A stretch of 64,000 bases of DNA from Bradyrhizobium sp. 186 (GCF_023101685.1 NZ_CP082164.1:7502001-7566000); one strand, 5' to 3'. Counted from the first letter of the stretch, positions 1 through 10,044 are shown. The notes: a model not told the origin generated them from the sequence alone. Made by a program: numbers and translations.

Positions 1-150
1 TCGGTACGGCGGCTGCCACAAGCCATGACGAGCGGGAGCGCCACGGATGCGGCCAGCGATATTGACTTCGCCGGCCCATGCTCTTGACTGCGACCAGCTG
101 CTCCGCGACCGCACACCCCCTCGCCGGACCTAGCCACAAGGACTCTCGAA

Positions 151-3100
151 ATGACGCTGATGCAGGTCGAGCTGGAGGATAAATACCGGCTCGAATCGAA
201 GCGGATCTTCCTGTCCGGCACGCAGGCCCTGGTTCGATTGCCCATGTTGCAGCGCGAACGGGACCGGCTTCAGAGGCTTAATACTGGCGGCTTCATCTCG
301 GGCTATCGCGGTTCCCCGCTCGGCATGTACGACCACGCGCTGTGGCGCGCGAAGTCGCACCTCGCGCAGCACGACATCGCCTTCGTGCCCGGCCTGAACG
401 AGGATTTGGCGGCGACCGCCGTCTGGGGCAGCCAGCAGGTCGGCCTGTTTCCCGGCGCCAAGGTCGATGGCGTGTTCGGCATCTGGTACGGCAAGGGCCC
501 CGGCGTCGACCGCTCGGTCGATGCGCTGAAGCACGCCAACGCTGCCGGCACCTCGCTGAACGGCGGTGTGCTCGCGCTTGCCGGCGACGACCACGGCTGT
601 CAGTCCTCGACGCTGGCGCATCAGAGCGAGCAGGTGTTCGCGGCAGCACTGATCCCGGTGATCAATCCAGCGACGCTCCAGGACTATCTCGACCTCGGTC
701 TCTATGGCTTCGCCCTGTCGCGCTTCTCCGGCTGCTGGGTCGGCTTCAAGGCGATCAGCGAGACCGTGGAAAGCTCGGCCTCGATCTACAGCGATCCCGA
801 GCGCATCCAGATCAAGCTGCCCGATGATTTCGAGATGCCGCCCGGCGGCCTCAACATCCGCTGGCCCGATCCGCCGCTGGAGGCGGAGAGGCGCCTGTTC
901 GGCCCGAAGATGGCTGCGGTGCAGGCCTTTGCCCGCGCCAACCAGCTCGACCGCATCGTGCTCGATTCAAAACCCGCGCGGCTGGGCATTGTCGCGACCG
1001 GCAAGGCCTATCTCGATTTGCGCCAGGCGCTTGCCGATCTCGGCATCAGCGACAAGGACGCGCAGGATCTCGGCCTTCGCATTTACAAGGTCGCGCTGAC
1101 CTGGCCGCTGGAAGAGAGCGGCGCACGCCGCTTCGCCGAGGGCCTTCAGGACGTGCTGGTGGTCGAGGAGAAGCGCGGCTTCATCGAAGACCAGCTCATG
1201 CGCATCCTCTACAATATCGATGCCTCAAGGCGCCCGACGGTCACCGGCAAGCGTGACGAGCGCGGCGCACCGCTGCTGCCGAGCGAGGGCGAGTTGACCC
1301 CGACGATCGTTGCGGCCGCGCTGGTGGCACGGCTGCGCAAGCTCGGCCATCACAGCCCGGTGCTGGAGCAGCGCCTCGCACGGCTCGAAGCGTTCGACAA
1401 CCCCGTCACCACCAGCACGCCGATCAAGCTCGCGCGCACGCCGTTCTTCTGCTCGGGCTGTCCGCATAACAGTTCGACGAAGGTGCCGGACGGGAGCCGC
1501 GCCATGGCTGGCATCGGCTGCCATGGCATGGCGTTGAGCATGCCGACGCGTCGTACCGATTTGCTGTCGCACATGGGCGCCGAGGGCGTGAACTGGATCG
1601 GGCAATCGCCGTTCACCACCGAGCAGCACATTTTCCAGAACCTCGGCGACGGCACCTATACGCATTCCGGCCTGCTCGCGCTCCGCGCTGCTTCCGCGGC
1701 CGGCATCAACATCACCTACAAGATCCTCTACAACGATGCCGTCGCCATGACCGGCGGCCAGCCGGCCGAGGGCGGCTTCAATGTCGCGCAGATCGCGCAC
1801 CAGGTCTGGGCGGAAGGCGTCAAGCGGCTGGCGATCGTCTCGGATGATCCGGGCAAATATCCTGACGGCAACTACTTCCCGCAGGGCGCGACCATCCATC
1901 ACCGCCGCGAGCTCGATGCCGTGCAGCGCGAGCTGCGCGACATCAACGGCCTCACGGTCATCATCTACGACCAGACCTGCGCGGCCGAGAAACGGCGCCG
2001 CCGCAAACGCAGGCTCTATCCCGATCCAGCCAAGCGCGCCTTCATCAACGAGCTCGTCTGCGAAGGCTGCGGCGACTGCTCGCAGGCCTCGAATTGCGTT
2101 TCGGTACAACCGCTGGAAACCGAGTTCGGGCGCAAGCGCCAGATCGACCAGTCGAACTGCAACAAGGACTTTTCCTGCGTCGAGGGCTTTTGCCCGAGCT
2201 TTGTCACGGTGCATGGCGGCACGCTGAAGCGGATCAAGACCTCGGCGGTCGATTCCGGACAATTGTTCGCCGACCTGCCGCTGCCGCCTGCACGCGAGCT
2301 GGAAGCCCCCTACAACATTCTCGTCACCGGCATCGGCGGCACCGGCGTCATCACCATCGGCGCACTGCTCGGCATGGCCGCCCATGTCGACGGCCGCGGC
2401 TGCTCGGCGCTGGATTTCACCGGCCTGTCGCAGAAAAACGGCGCGGTGATGAGCCACGTGCGTATCGCGCCCAAGCCGGAGGATATTTCCGCGGTCCGCA
2501 TCACCACGGGCGGCGCTGACGTCATCCTCGGCTGCGACATGATCGTCTCGGCAGGTCCCTCCGCGCTCAGCCGCGCCGAGCGCGGCGTGACGAAAGCCTA
2601 CATCAACGCCGACCTGCAGCCGACCGCGAGCTTCGTACAAAACCCTGACCTCGATTTCGAGATGGGCACGATGCAGACGGTGTTGCGCGACGCGATCGGC
2701 GACAACAATCTCGACATCATTGACGCCACCGGCATGGCCGCGGCGCTGATGGGCGACTCGATCGCGACCAATCCCTTCATGCTCGGCTTTGCCTTCCAGA
2801 AGGGCGCGATCCCGCTGTCGCTGGAAGCACTCCTGCGCGCCATCGAGATCAACGGTGCCGCGATCGAGATGAACAAGCTCGCCTTCACCTGGGGGCGCGT
2901 CGCCGCCCACGACATGTCGCGGGTGCGCAGCGTGCTCCAGTTCAAGAGCCGGGCTTCCGCACCGACCAAGTCGCTCGACGACATCATCGCGATCCGCGCG
3001 GAGTTTTTGACCGGCTATCAGGACAAGGCCTATGCGGACCGCTACCTCGCGGCCGTTGCCAAGGTGCGGAAGGCGGAGAACGCGGCCTCGCCTACCTCGA

Positions 3101-3627
3101 CGGAACTCACGGAAGCGGTGGCAAAGAACCTGTTCAAGCTGATGTCCTACAAGGACGAGTACGAGGTCGCGCGGCTCTACACTGACGGCAGCTTCGCCAA
3201 GAAGGTATCGGAAAAGTTCGACGGCGATTTTTCACTGAAGTTATACCTGGCACCGCCGATCTTCGCGCAACGTGACAAGGTGACGGGCCATCTTCAGAAG
3301 AAGGAATTCGGCGGCTGGATGATCCATGCCTTCCGCATGCTGGCGAAGCTGAAATTCTTGCGCGGCACTGCGCTTGACCTGTTCGGCCGCACCGAGGAGC
3401 GCAGGACCGAGCGGAGGCTGGTCGAGGATTATCTTGCGACAATGGATCTGCGGATCGCCGGGCTGAAGGCAGCGCAGATTCCCCTGCTGGTGAGGCTCGC
3501 GCGCGTGCCCGAGACGATCCGCGGCTTCGGGCACGTCAAGGAAACTAACATCAAGCAGGCAGCCGCCGAGAAGGCGCGGCTCGAGGCGGAGCTGGAAAAC
3601 AGCCGCTTTGCGGCTGCCGCGGAGTAG
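151..3627 (+). CDS. Indolepyruvate:ferredoxin oxidoreductase family protein (fused alpha, beta and gamma regions)
   Basis: This is a 1158-residue thiamine-diphosphate enzyme that oxidatively decarboxylates aryl-pyruvates or other 2-oxoacids to acyl-CoA, passing electrons to ferredoxin in the cytoplasm. The N-terminal half carries pyruvate-oxidoreductase-like regions. A TPP-binding segment lies around residues 450-560, with GIGCHGMALSMP, the GDGTYTHSG stretch and NDAVAMTGGQPAEGG. A cysteine-rich iron-sulfur region (CEGCGDCSQASNC, then CNKDFSC and FCPSF) lies near residues 630-680. A gamma-type domain starts at ILVTGIGGTGVITIG. The length matches the fused single-chain form common in rhizobia rather than the split IorA/IorB form. 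The ATG follows an aaggac ribosome site and no other gene shares the strand nearby, so it is probably monocistronic. The exact 2-oxoacid substrate is not readable from sequence. Confidence 0.9.
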   Translation: MTLMQVELEDKYRLESKRIFLSGTQALVRLPMLQRERDRLQRLNTGGFISGYRGSPLGMYDHALWRAKSHLAQHDIAFVPGLNEDLAATAVWGSQQVGLFPGAKVDGVFGIWYGKGPGVDRSVDALKHANAAGTSLNGGVLALAGDDHGCQSSTLAHQSEQVFAAALIPVINPATLQDYLDLGLYGFALSRFSGCWVGFKAISETVESSASIYSDPERIQIKLPDDFEMPPGGLNIRWPDPPLEAERRLFGPKMAAVQAFARANQLDRIVLDSKPARLGIVATGKAYLDLRQALADLGISDKDAQDLGLRIYKVALTWPLEESGARRFAEGLQDVLVVEEKRGFIEDQLMRILYNIDASRRPTVTGKRDERGAPLLPSEGELTPTIVAAALVARLRKLGHHSPVLEQRLARLEAFDNPVTTSTPIKLARTPFFCSGCPHNSSTKVPDGSRAMAGIGCHGMALSMPTRRTDLLSHMGAEGVNWIGQSPFTTEQHIFQNLGDGTYTHSGLLALRAASAAGINITYKILYNDAVAMTGGQPAEGGFNVAQIAHQVWAEGVKRLAIVSDDPGKYPDGNYFPQGATIHHRRELDAVQRELRDINGLTVIIYDQTCAAEKRRRRKRRLYPDPAKRAFINELVCEGCGDCSQASNCVSVQPLETEFGRKRQIDQSNCNKDFSCVEGFCPSFVTVHGGTLKRIKTSAVDSGQLFADLPLPPARELEAPYNILVTGIGGTGVITIGALLGMAAHVDGRGCSALDFTGLSQKNGAVMSHVRIAPKPEDISAVRITTGGADVILGCDMIVSAGPSALSRAERGVTKAYINADLQPTASFVQNPDLDFEMGTMQTVLRDAIGDNNLDIIDATGMAAALMGDSIATNPFMLGFAFQKGAIPLSLEALLRAIEINGAAIEMNKLAFTWGRVAAHDMSRVRSVLQFKSRASAPTKSLDDIIAIRAEFLTGYQDKAYADRYLAAVAKVRKAENAASPTSTELTEAVAKNLFKLMSYKDEYEVARLYTDGSFAKKVSEKFDGDFSLKLYLAPPIFAQRDKVTGHLQKKEFGGWMIHAFRMLAKLKFLRGTALDLFGRTEERRTERRLVEDYLATMDLRIAGLKAAQIPLLVRLARVPETIRGFGHVKETNIKQAAAEKARLEAELENSRFAAAAE

Positions 3628-3655
3628 CGGTTAGGAGAGCGAACTCCCTCCGCCC

Positions 3656-3873
3656 GTCATTGCGAGGAGCCCTTGCGACGAAGCAATCCAGACTGTCACC
3701 GCGGAAAGATTCTAGATTGCTTCGCTGCGCTCGCAATGACGAGATTGTGGGACGAGCCCGCCACACTCTCACTGTCATCGCCCGGCTTGACCGGGCGAGC
3801 CAGTACGCCGCAGCGATTGTTATAAATCGCGCGGCCTCTGGAATACTGGATGCCCCGCTTTCGCGGAGCATGA
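3656..3873. repeat. Two adjacent Bradyrhizobium-type palindromic interspersed repeats
   Basis: The first unit runs from about 3656 to 3740. It starts with cgtcattgcgag and cgaagcaatc and ends with the inverse, gattgcttcg and ctcgcaatgacg, so the transcript can fold into a long stem. A second unit from about 3775 to 3873 begins near gtcatcgcccggcttgaccg and ends ctttcgcggagcatgaca. It resembles the common rhizobial repeat family that carries an aatactggat core. The block lies between two convergent genes and could act as a bidirectional terminator. Confidence 0.6.
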
Positions 3874-3887
3874 CAGCGGAGGGATCG

Positions 3888-5612
3888 CTAGACTGAAGCT
3901 GTCGCAGCAACCCGCTCGACAGCCGCCCCCTCCGCCAGATGCCGCCCTGCGATGTACCCGAACATCAGCGCCGGCCCGAGCGTGATGCCGGGGGCCGGAC
4001 AATTGCCGTTCATGATCGAGGCCATGTCGTTGCCGCAGGCATAGAGGCCCGCGATCGGCGTGCCGTCCTCGCGCAGCACGCGCGCCTGTGCGTCGACCTT
4101 CATGCCGATCGCCGTGCCGAGATCGGCCGGATGGATGCGCATCGCGAAGAATGGCGCGCGGACAATCGGCGCGACGCAAGGATTTGGTTTGTGAGTGGCA
4201 TCGCCAAGATGGCGCTGGTAGATGGTGCTGCCGCGGCCGAATTCCGGATCGCGGCCGTCCCTTGCGTCGCCGTTGTAGTTCGCAACCGTCGCGGCGAGCG
4301 CGGACGGCTTGAGGCCGATCCTCGCGGCAAGCTGCTCGATGTCCGGAGCCTCGATCAGCTCTCCGCTCGCCACATAGCGCCGGACGTTGCGCGTCAACGG
4401 CTTGATGCGGCCGAGGCCGTAGCTCCAGAGGAATTGCCGGTCGCAGATCAGATAGAAGGGACGATCCGGCTCGCCATTGCCGTCGCGCAGCATGGCGAGC
4501 ACGAATTCATGGTGGGACAGCGCCTCGTTGACGAAGCGCCGGCCGGCGGCATTGACGGCGATCACGCCCGGCTTGGCGCGATCCGTCACTGTGTGCGGGA
4601 AGACGCCACGGCTGCCGTCGCTCCGGCGGAACAGCGAGGCCGGCCCCCAGTAGGCCGGGCTGGTGGCCTCCGTATCCAGCGCGGCGCCGGTCGCGGTCGC
4701 GAGGCGAAGCCCGTCGCCTGTGCCGGACGTGCTGGTCGCCGAGACAAACCCGGCCGCAGCCGGGAAGAAGCGCTTGCGCAAGCTTGCATCGTGCGAAAAG
4801 CCGCCGGTTGCCAGCACTACACCGCGGCGCGCCGCGACCAGGCGATCGCGGGAGCCGTGGCGGATCACCACGCCACCGACGCGATCCCCCTGCATCGACA
4901 AGTCCTCGACGTCGGCGCTGAAGAGGATGTCGACCTGCCGCGCCAGCAGCGAGGCGTAAAGCCGTGCGGCGAGCGCGTTGCCGAGATGCAGCGTCGTGCC
5001 GCGCGGGCTGCGAAGCCGTTGCCACGCATATTCAGAGACGAGCCGTGCCGCGCGCATGGTCGAGCGCAGCGATTTTCCGACCCGGCGCAGATGCGGGATG
5101 TCGAGACGGTTGACCATCATCCCGCCGAATAGCGTGAACTCCGGCAGCGGCGGCCGCAGCCGGGCAAAACTTTTACCCAGCCGCGTGCCGTCGAAAGCGA
5201 CGGGCTCGAGCACGCGCCCGCCGGAGGTTGCGCCCAATCGTTCCGGATAGTAGTCCGGATAGGCCTTCACGGCCTGAAGGCGAACCTCGGTGTTGGCTTC
5301 GAGATAGGCGATCGCCTCCGGGCCGCGCGCCAGGAAGGCCGCGCGCAAGCCGGCATTGGCGGCCTCGGGCACCGTGCTCAACAGATACTGGACGGCATCG
5401 GCGACGCTATCCGAAAGCCCCGCCTCCCTCATCTTCGGATTGGCGGGGATCCAGATCATGCCGTCCGACCACGCGGTAGTGCCGCCGACGAAGGCGGTCT
5501 TCTCGATCACCAGCACGCGCAGGCCTTCGGCGGCGGCGACGGCCGCCGCCGTCATGCCGCCGGCACCGGCGCCGATGACGATGACGTCGTAAGTCTCATG
5601 CGCCGGCATCAT
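3888..5612 (-). CDS. FAD-dependent oxidoreductase of the fumarate reductase / 3-ketosteroid dehydrogenase type
   Basis: A flavoprotein of about 574 residues. The N-terminal dinucleotide-binding motif VIVIGAGAGGMTAAAVAA is followed by the acidic end of the second strand (VLVIEKTAFVGGTTAWSDG). The C-terminal FAD-contacting segment GLYACGNDMASIMNG then APGITLGPALMFGYIAGRH is typical of ketosteroid delta-1-dehydrogenases and fumarate reductase flavoproteins. I place the start at the ATGATG encoding MMPAHETYD, because residues upstream of it look non-native and the FAD motif then begins at the usual distance. It probably dehydrogenates a hydrophobic or cyclic ketone. No electron-transfer partner or steroid-degradation gene lies next to it, so the substrate is unknown. 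Confidence 0.8.
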   Translation of the reverse strand: MMPAHETYDVIVIGAGAGGMTAAAVAAAEGLRVLVIEKTAFVGGTTAWSDGMIWIPANPKMREAGLSDSVADAVQYLLSTVPEAANAGLRAAFLARGPEAIAYLEANTEVRLQAVKAYPDYYPERLGATSGGRVLEPVAFDGTRLGKSFARLRPPLPEFTLFGGMMVNRLDIPHLRRVGKSLRSTMRAARLVSEYAWQRLRSPRGTTLHLGNALAARLYASLLARQVDILFSADVEDLSMQGDRVGGVVIRHGSRDRLVAARRGVVLATGGFSHDASLRKRFFPAAAGFVSATSTSGTGDGLRLATATGAALDTEATSPAYWGPASLFRRSDGSRGVFPHTVTDRAKPGVIAVNAAGRRFVNEALSHHEFVLAMLRDGNGEPDRPFYLICDRQFLWSYGLGRIKPLTRNVRRYVASGELIEAPDIEQLAARIGLKPSALAATVANYNGDARDGRDPEFGRGSTIYQRHLGDATHKPNPCVAPIVRAPFFAMRIHPADLGTAIGMKVDAQARVLREDGTPIAGLYACGNDMASIMNGNCPAPGITLGPALMFGYIAGRHLAEGAAVERVAATASV

Positions 5613-5670
5613 GCGGCAGGATTCCCGGGACGAAGCATGACCCGTCATACCCCGCCCCGCCGCCGGTGCG

Positions 5671-6690
5671 CTAGCGCGCCGGCTTGCGCTCGATCGGGTC
5701 GATGTCGATCGCCCGCAGGCGGCCGAGCCGCAGCACGTCCATGCCCAGCCGCCGGCCGATCCGGTCGCGGTCGAGCACGCGGATCAGATCGTCGACGCCG
5801 TTGATCTCGACGCCATCGAGCTTGATGACCACGTCGCCCGGCAGCAGCCCCGCCTTCGCCGCCGGCCCGTCCGGCTCGATCTGGGCGAGCAGCGCGCCCA
5901 TCTTGTTCTCGACGCCGGCCAGCACCGCGTGCCGCCGCGGGATCGGCGCGGTCTGCCCGGCGACGCCGATATAGGCGCGGCGGACATAGCCGTGGCGGAT
6001 GATCTCCGACAGCACGAATTGCGCGGTGTTGCTGGCGACCGCAAAACAGATGCCTTGCGCGCCGCTGATGATGGCGGTGTTGATGCCGATCACCTCGGCA
6101 TTCGACGACACCAGCGGCCCGCCGGAATTGCCGGGATTGAGCGCGGCATCGGTCTGGATGACGTCCTCGATCGTGCGTCCGCTGACCGAGCGGATCGAGC
6201 GCCCGAGCGCCGAGACCACGCCGGCCGTCACGGTCGATTCAAAGCCGAGCGGATTGCCGATCGCGATCACGAGCTGGCCGCGCCGCAGGTTCTTGGAATT
6301 GCCTAGCGCGGCATAGGGCAAGTCGCGGACGCCATTGGCGCGCAGCAGCGCCAGGTCCGTATCCGGGTCGACGCCGAGCACCCGGGCGTCGCCGACATGG
6401 CCCTCGACGTCGCGCAGCCGGATCTCCTTGGAGGAGCCGACCACATGGCTGTTGGTGAGAACGAGGCCGTCCGGCGAGATCACGATGCCCGAGCCGAGCC
6501 CACCGCGCTCGCGGCCGTTCGGCACCTTCGGCCCGGTCTCGACGCGCACGACGGCAGCGCCGACGCGGTCGGTCACGTCGATTACGGCATTGGAATAAGC
6601 GTCCAGCAAAGCCCGGTCGTTGTCCGGGACAGCCGCTGTCGCTCGCGATGACGATCCGTCATCGGCGATTTCTGAGGTAAAATCCAACAT
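5671..6690 (-). CDS. HtrA/DegP-like trypsin-type serine protease with one PDZ domain
   Basis: This 339-residue protein has a trypsin-like core with the expected order of catalytic residues: His in LTNSHVVG (about residue 84), Asp in DPDTDLALLRA (about residue 114), and Ser in NPGNSGGPLVSS (about residue 188). A single PDZ domain follows (GALLAQIEPDGPAAKAGLLPGD). The length matches DegS/HtrA family members with one PDZ. There is no clear signal peptide or transmembrane helix at the N-terminus (MLDFTSEIADDGSSSRA), unlike typical periplasmic HtrA proteins, so it may act in the cytoplasm or be exported unusually. It is likely a quality-control protease. It sits just downstream of the flavoprotein gene's start in the same direction but with no overlap. 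Confidence 0.85.
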   Translation of the reverse strand: MLDFTSEIADDGSSSRATAAVPDNDRALLDAYSNAVIDVTDRVGAAVVRVETGPKVPNGRERGGLGSGIVISPDGLVLTNSHVVGSSKEIRLRDVEGHVGDARVLGVDPDTDLALLRANGVRDLPYAALGNSKNLRRGQLVIAIGNPLGFESTVTAGVVSALGRSIRSVSGRTIEDVIQTDAALNPGNSGGPLVSSNAEVIGINTAIISGAQGICFAVASNTAQFVLSEIIRHGYVRRAYIGVAGQTAPIPRRHAVLAGVENKMGALLAQIEPDGPAAKAGLLPGDVVIKLDGVEINGVDDLIRVLDRDRIGRRLGMDVLRLGRLRAIDIDPIERKPAR

Positions 6691-6786
6691 GGCAGGAGTC
6701 CTTGAGGCTCACACAGATGGTGACCTGTTCCCTCTCGCGCAAGTAGCCCGCTTGGGATGCAAAGCTGGGCTGCTAAGGCTGGGGTG

Positions 6787-7236
6787 CTAGGGCGCCTTTC
6801 TCAGGCTCGTAGGCCTTGCCCTGACGGGATCGAGCAGGGACCAATCGCCGTCTTCGAGCACATAGCCCTTGGGGAACGGGGCGCGAAGCTCGAGCCCGAG
6901 GGAGCGCAGCACACGGTCGTCGCGGTAGTAGCATTGCAGCACGACGCGAACGAGCGTTACGGCGGGCGCCCCGCCGGAGGTGCGAAACTCCTGCGCCACC
7001 GCATCGCGCTTGGCGGTATCGAGTTCGCCAAGCGGCTGTCCGGCAAGCCGCGCCAAGTGATCCAGCGCCGCCGTCACCGGCTTGGTGTCGCGGCCGAGCG
7101 TCGCGAGGATGTCGGCCTGGATTGCCGGGTCGTCGGCGCCGGGCACCTTGTACTCGTCGCTGGCGGGAACGATCATCGCAGCGATGGTGCGGAGATCGTC
7201 GCGCTGGTTGCGTGTCAGTTGATTGTCTGCGGACAT
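6787..7236 (-). CDS. Gluconate 2-dehydrogenase subunit 3-like small subunit
   Basis: A 149-residue protein beginning MSADNQLTRNQRDDLRTIAA with IVPASDEYKVPGADDP. This matches the small (subunit 3) partner of membrane-associated GMC dehydrogenases. It lies only 7 bases after the stop of the GMC gene on the same strand, so the two form an operon and probably a complex. Family members often carry a twin-arginine export signal, but none is visible here. The function is inferred from the family resemblance and the pairing. Confidence 0.75.
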   Translation of the reverse strand: MSADNQLTRNQRDDLRTIAAMIVPASDEYKVPGADDPAIQADILATLGRDTKPVTAALDHLARLAGQPLGELDTAKRDAVAQEFRTSGGAPAVTLVRVVLQCYYRDDRVLRSLGLELRAPFPKGYVLEDGDWSLLDPVRARPTSLRKAP

Positions 7237-7243
7237 GGCTGCC

Positions 7244-8842
7244 TCAATCGAACAAATTGGCGAGGCGCTGCTTCATCTGGTCGGCGACGTAGAGCGCGAT
7301 GGCCTGGATGGTCGAGGTCGGGTTGACCCCGCCCGAGGTGACGAAGACGCTGCCGTCGACGATGAAGAGATTCTTCACGTCGTGCGAGCGGCCCCATTCG
7401 TTGACCACGGAGCTTTCAGGGTCGGTGCCCATCCGCGCAGTGCCGAGCAGATGCCAGCCGCCCCACGGGATTGGCGAATTGATGCAGATGTCGGTCGCAC
7501 CCGCAGTTTCGAGAACCTCCCGGCCGCGCGCCAGCGCATGCTCCATCATCTTCCGGCTGTTCTCGCTGATGGTGTAGTCGATCCTCGGCGCCGGAATGCC
7601 GTGGCTGTCCTTCAGGACCGGATCGAGCGTGACGCAATTGTGCTGCTCGGGAAGGTCCTCGCAGATCGCGGAAAATCCGAGCCGGTGGCCGTTGAGCTTG
7701 CGGAACACGCGGTGATGATCCGCACCCCACGGCAGAATCCCCCTCTGCTCGCTGACGATGGCTTCGAACACCGGCCCGGCGCCGCGCACGAACTGAACGC
7801 CGTAGCCCCGCACGAAGCCGCGCGACAGGTCGGTGTCGTAGAACTCCTTGCTCCACAGGCAGGTCGGCGGCGCGCGGTTGGAATCAGTCGGCTCCTTCAC
7901 GTAGCCGTAGATCTGCGCGTAGGGATGAAACATCAGGTTCTTGCCGACGAGACCCGACGAATTGGCAAGGCCGTTCTGAAAGCGGCCGGACGCGGAGTTC
8001 AGCAGCAGGCGCGGCGTGCCGACGCCGTTGCAGGCGATGATGACGACATGCGCGGGCTGAAACTGCTCGACGCCGTCCTTGTCGTAATAGACCACGCCCG
8101 AGGCCATGCCGTTCTCGTCGGTCGTGATCTCGCGCACCCGGCAATGGGTACGCAGCTCGACGCCGGCACGGATCGCATGCGGCCAATAGGTGATGTCGGT
8201 CGAGGATTTTGCACCTTGCGCGCAAGCCGGCGTGCAATGACCGAGATTGATGCAGCGCGCCCGGCCCTCATAGTCCATCGTCGCGACCGTCGTGTCCGAC
8301 GGCCACCAGTGCCAGCCGAGCTTGTTCATGGCCTTGCCGATCAGCGGCCCGGATAATCCGAGCGGCTGCGGCGGCATCGGTGGATGCGTCAGCGGCGACA
8401 GCGGATCGCCCGACAGGCCGGAGGTGCCCATCATGCGGTCGTTCTCTTCGAAGAACGGGGTCAGCGCGTCGTAGTCGATCGGCCAATCGTCGGCGACGCC
8501 GTCGAGCGTCTTGACCTTGAAATCGGAGGGATGCAGCCGGGGCCAGTGCGCGGTGTACATCACCGTCGAGCCGCCGACCGCATTGTAATTGACGACCTTG
8601 ATCGGCGAATTGTCGTCGTTGATCGGGTAGTCCTCTGGGCGGCCGCGGATGTTCGGGCTCGACGACCACTCGCCGTAAAACTTGGCTTCCCAGTCCCGGC
8701 CCGTGCTCGGGTATTCCGCCGGATTCATCCAGCCGCCCTGCTCCAGGCAGAGAATGTGCATCTTGGTCTCGGCCAGCGACCACGCGACCGCGGCGCCCGA
8801 AGCGCCGGCGCCGATGATCAGGACGTCCACAGGATCGTTCAT
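7244..8842 (-). CDS. GMC family oxidoreductase (large subunit, gluconate/sorbitol dehydrogenase type)
   Basis: An FAD-dependent alcohol or polyol dehydrogenase of 532 residues. The FAD motif VLIIGAGASGAAVAWSLAE lies at residues 6-24 and the GMC signature stretch NYNAVGGSTVMYTAHWPR lies near residue 95. The C-terminal active-site region has NSPIPWGGWHLLGTARMG (catalytic His) and GGVNPTSTIQAIALYVADQM. The open frame continues far upstream into the nuclease gene. I chose the ATG for MNDPVDVL because it puts the FAD motif at the N-terminus and is preceded by an AG-rich site (gggaggaaaa). The small subunit follows directly. No cytochrome c partner is seen in the window, so the electron acceptor is unknown. 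Confidence 0.88.
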   Translation of the reverse strand: MNDPVDVLIIGAGASGAAVAWSLAETKMHILCLEQGGWMNPAEYPSTGRDWEAKFYGEWSSSPNIRGRPEDYPINDDNSPIKVVNYNAVGGSTVMYTAHWPRLHPSDFKVKTLDGVADDWPIDYDALTPFFEENDRMMGTSGLSGDPLSPLTHPPMPPQPLGLSGPLIGKAMNKLGWHWWPSDTTVATMDYEGRARCINLGHCTPACAQGAKSSTDITYWPHAIRAGVELRTHCRVREITTDENGMASGVVYYDKDGVEQFQPAHVVIIACNGVGTPRLLLNSASGRFQNGLANSSGLVGKNLMFHPYAQIYGYVKEPTDSNRAPPTCLWSKEFYDTDLSRGFVRGYGVQFVRGAGPVFEAIVSEQRGILPWGADHHRVFRKLNGHRLGFSAICEDLPEQHNCVTLDPVLKDSHGIPAPRIDYTISENSRKMMEHALARGREVLETAGATDICINSPIPWGGWHLLGTARMGTDPESSVVNEWGRSHDVKNLFIVDGSVFVTSGGVNPTSTIQAIALYVADQMKQRLANLFD

Positions 8843-9044
8843 CGCGACATTTTCCTCCCGCCCTCGCCGCTTCCTGGGCGATTCGGCCATCACGGCGCGC
8901 AGGCTGACGCAGACGATAGGATCAGAGCGACCGGCGAGTAAAGCCGCGGCCCTGGAATGTCGCACTTCACAGAGCGCAGACCATTGGTATCGCCACATCC
9001 GGATGCTAGGAACGAGTGGAAAGAGCAATCGATAGCGAGACCGT

Positions 9045-9833
9045 ATGTCCTTCACAAATTCCTTTGCCGCTGCCCGCGCTTTCGCGCTTGTTTTCTTTCT
9101 CGCTCTGCCCGGATTCCTGGCCTCCTCAGGGCCCGGCTTCGCACTGACCGCGACAGCGACCGTCCGGGACGCCAATTCCATCCAGCTTGGGGACGTCACC
9201 TACCGGCTCGACGGGGTGGATGCGCCGGAGCTCGACCAGGTCTGCATCGACGATCACGCCGATCCCTGGACCTGCGGCCTGGACGCGCGCGATCGGCTGA
9301 CGAAGCTGATCGGCGGACGCCCGGTGCGCTGCGACGATGTCGGGCCGGAGAAGAGCTTTGGCAAGCGACACCGGGCGATCTGCACAGCCGAGGGCGACAA
9401 GGTCTCGTTGAACGAGCAACTGGTCAAACTCGGCTTTGCCATCGCGCGCGAGCCAGTCAAAGCGAACGTCAAGCCGGCCGCGGGCGAAGCCAAGACCGCG
9501 TCAGCCGGCATCTGGAAGGGCTGCTTTGTTGCACCGCAAGAATTCCGCACCGGCAAGAAGGACGGTGCGCTCCTGGGCGCCGCCTGCCGCGCCGACCGCG
9601 ACAAGGAGATTCGTGCGGCGCTATTTCCGGAAGAGCTGACGATGCCGCCGAGTTGCAGCATCAAGGGCAAGCTCGCGGTGCGGGCGCGGGTCACCGGCAA
9701 TATCGGCATCTATCATTTGCGGGGCTGCCCGAGCTACCCCGCAACCACGAAGCCGGACCGCTGGTTCTGCTCGGAGGACGACGCACAGGCCGCCGGCTTC
9801 CGCAAGGCCTATAATTGCCGCCGGCCGAAATGA
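9045..9833 (+). CDS. Exported thermonuclease (SNase) family protein
   Basis: This 262-residue protein has a signal peptide (hydrophobic core [17 protein letters not shown], residues 11-27) followed by an SNase-like domain. The domain shows the conserved [14 protein letters not shown] stretch, with the acidic residues that bind calcium in staphylococcal nuclease, then FGKRHRAIC. The C-terminal third ([36 protein letters not shown]) is the Ada-like cysteine-containing tail found on many rhizobial SNase proteins. It is probably a periplasmic or secreted phosphodiesterase. It is transcribed away from the GMC operon, and the 200 bases between them hold the divergent promoters. Confidence 0.8.
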   Translation: MSFTNSFAAARAFALVFFLALPGFLASSGPGFALTATATVRDANSIQLGDVTYRLDGVDAPELDQVCIDDHADPWTCGLDARDRLTKLIGGRPVRCDDVGPEKSFGKRHRAICTAEGDKVSLNEQLVKLGFAIAREPVKANVKPAAGEAKTASAGIWKGCFVAPQEFRTGKKDGALLGAACRADRDKEIRAALFPEELTMPPSCSIKGKLAVRARVTGNIGIYHLRGCPSYPATTKPDRWFCSEDDAQAAGFRKAYNCRRPK

Positions 9834-10012
9834 GGAAGGCGCGCCAAGCGCTCAGCTGCGCCAATTCGAGACAGTATTGATCCGGAATTGAACTCTATCC
9901 GCAGTTGCTGCATTTTGAGAACGTGCGTTAGCGCCTTGGGCTAGCGCCTCCTTGGCAGCAATCCGGCTTCGGCCCGATTGTCCTTGCTCGGGCGTTTCCT
10001 CCCTAGACTTGG

Positions 10013-10044
10013 GCCGCTTGTCACAACAAGCGGCTCTTCTTTTT
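10013..10044 (+). terminator. Rho-independent terminator-like hairpin
   Basis: A 9-bp stem (gccgcttgt paired with acaagcggc) around a short loop is followed by tcttcttttt. It lies about 180 bases past the nuclease stop on the plus strand and is the likely terminator of that transcript. Confidence 0.6.

Noticed and set aside
1225..2910. A 561-codon minus-strand open frame inside the 2-oxoacid oxidoreductase gene
   Set aside because: It has no motif or ribosome site and is antisense to a strongly supported gene.
7244..9199. Longer N-terminus of the GMC oxidoreductase up to 9199
   Set aside because: The extra 119 residues are non-native and overlap the nuclease gene; the FAD motif follows the inner ATG directly.
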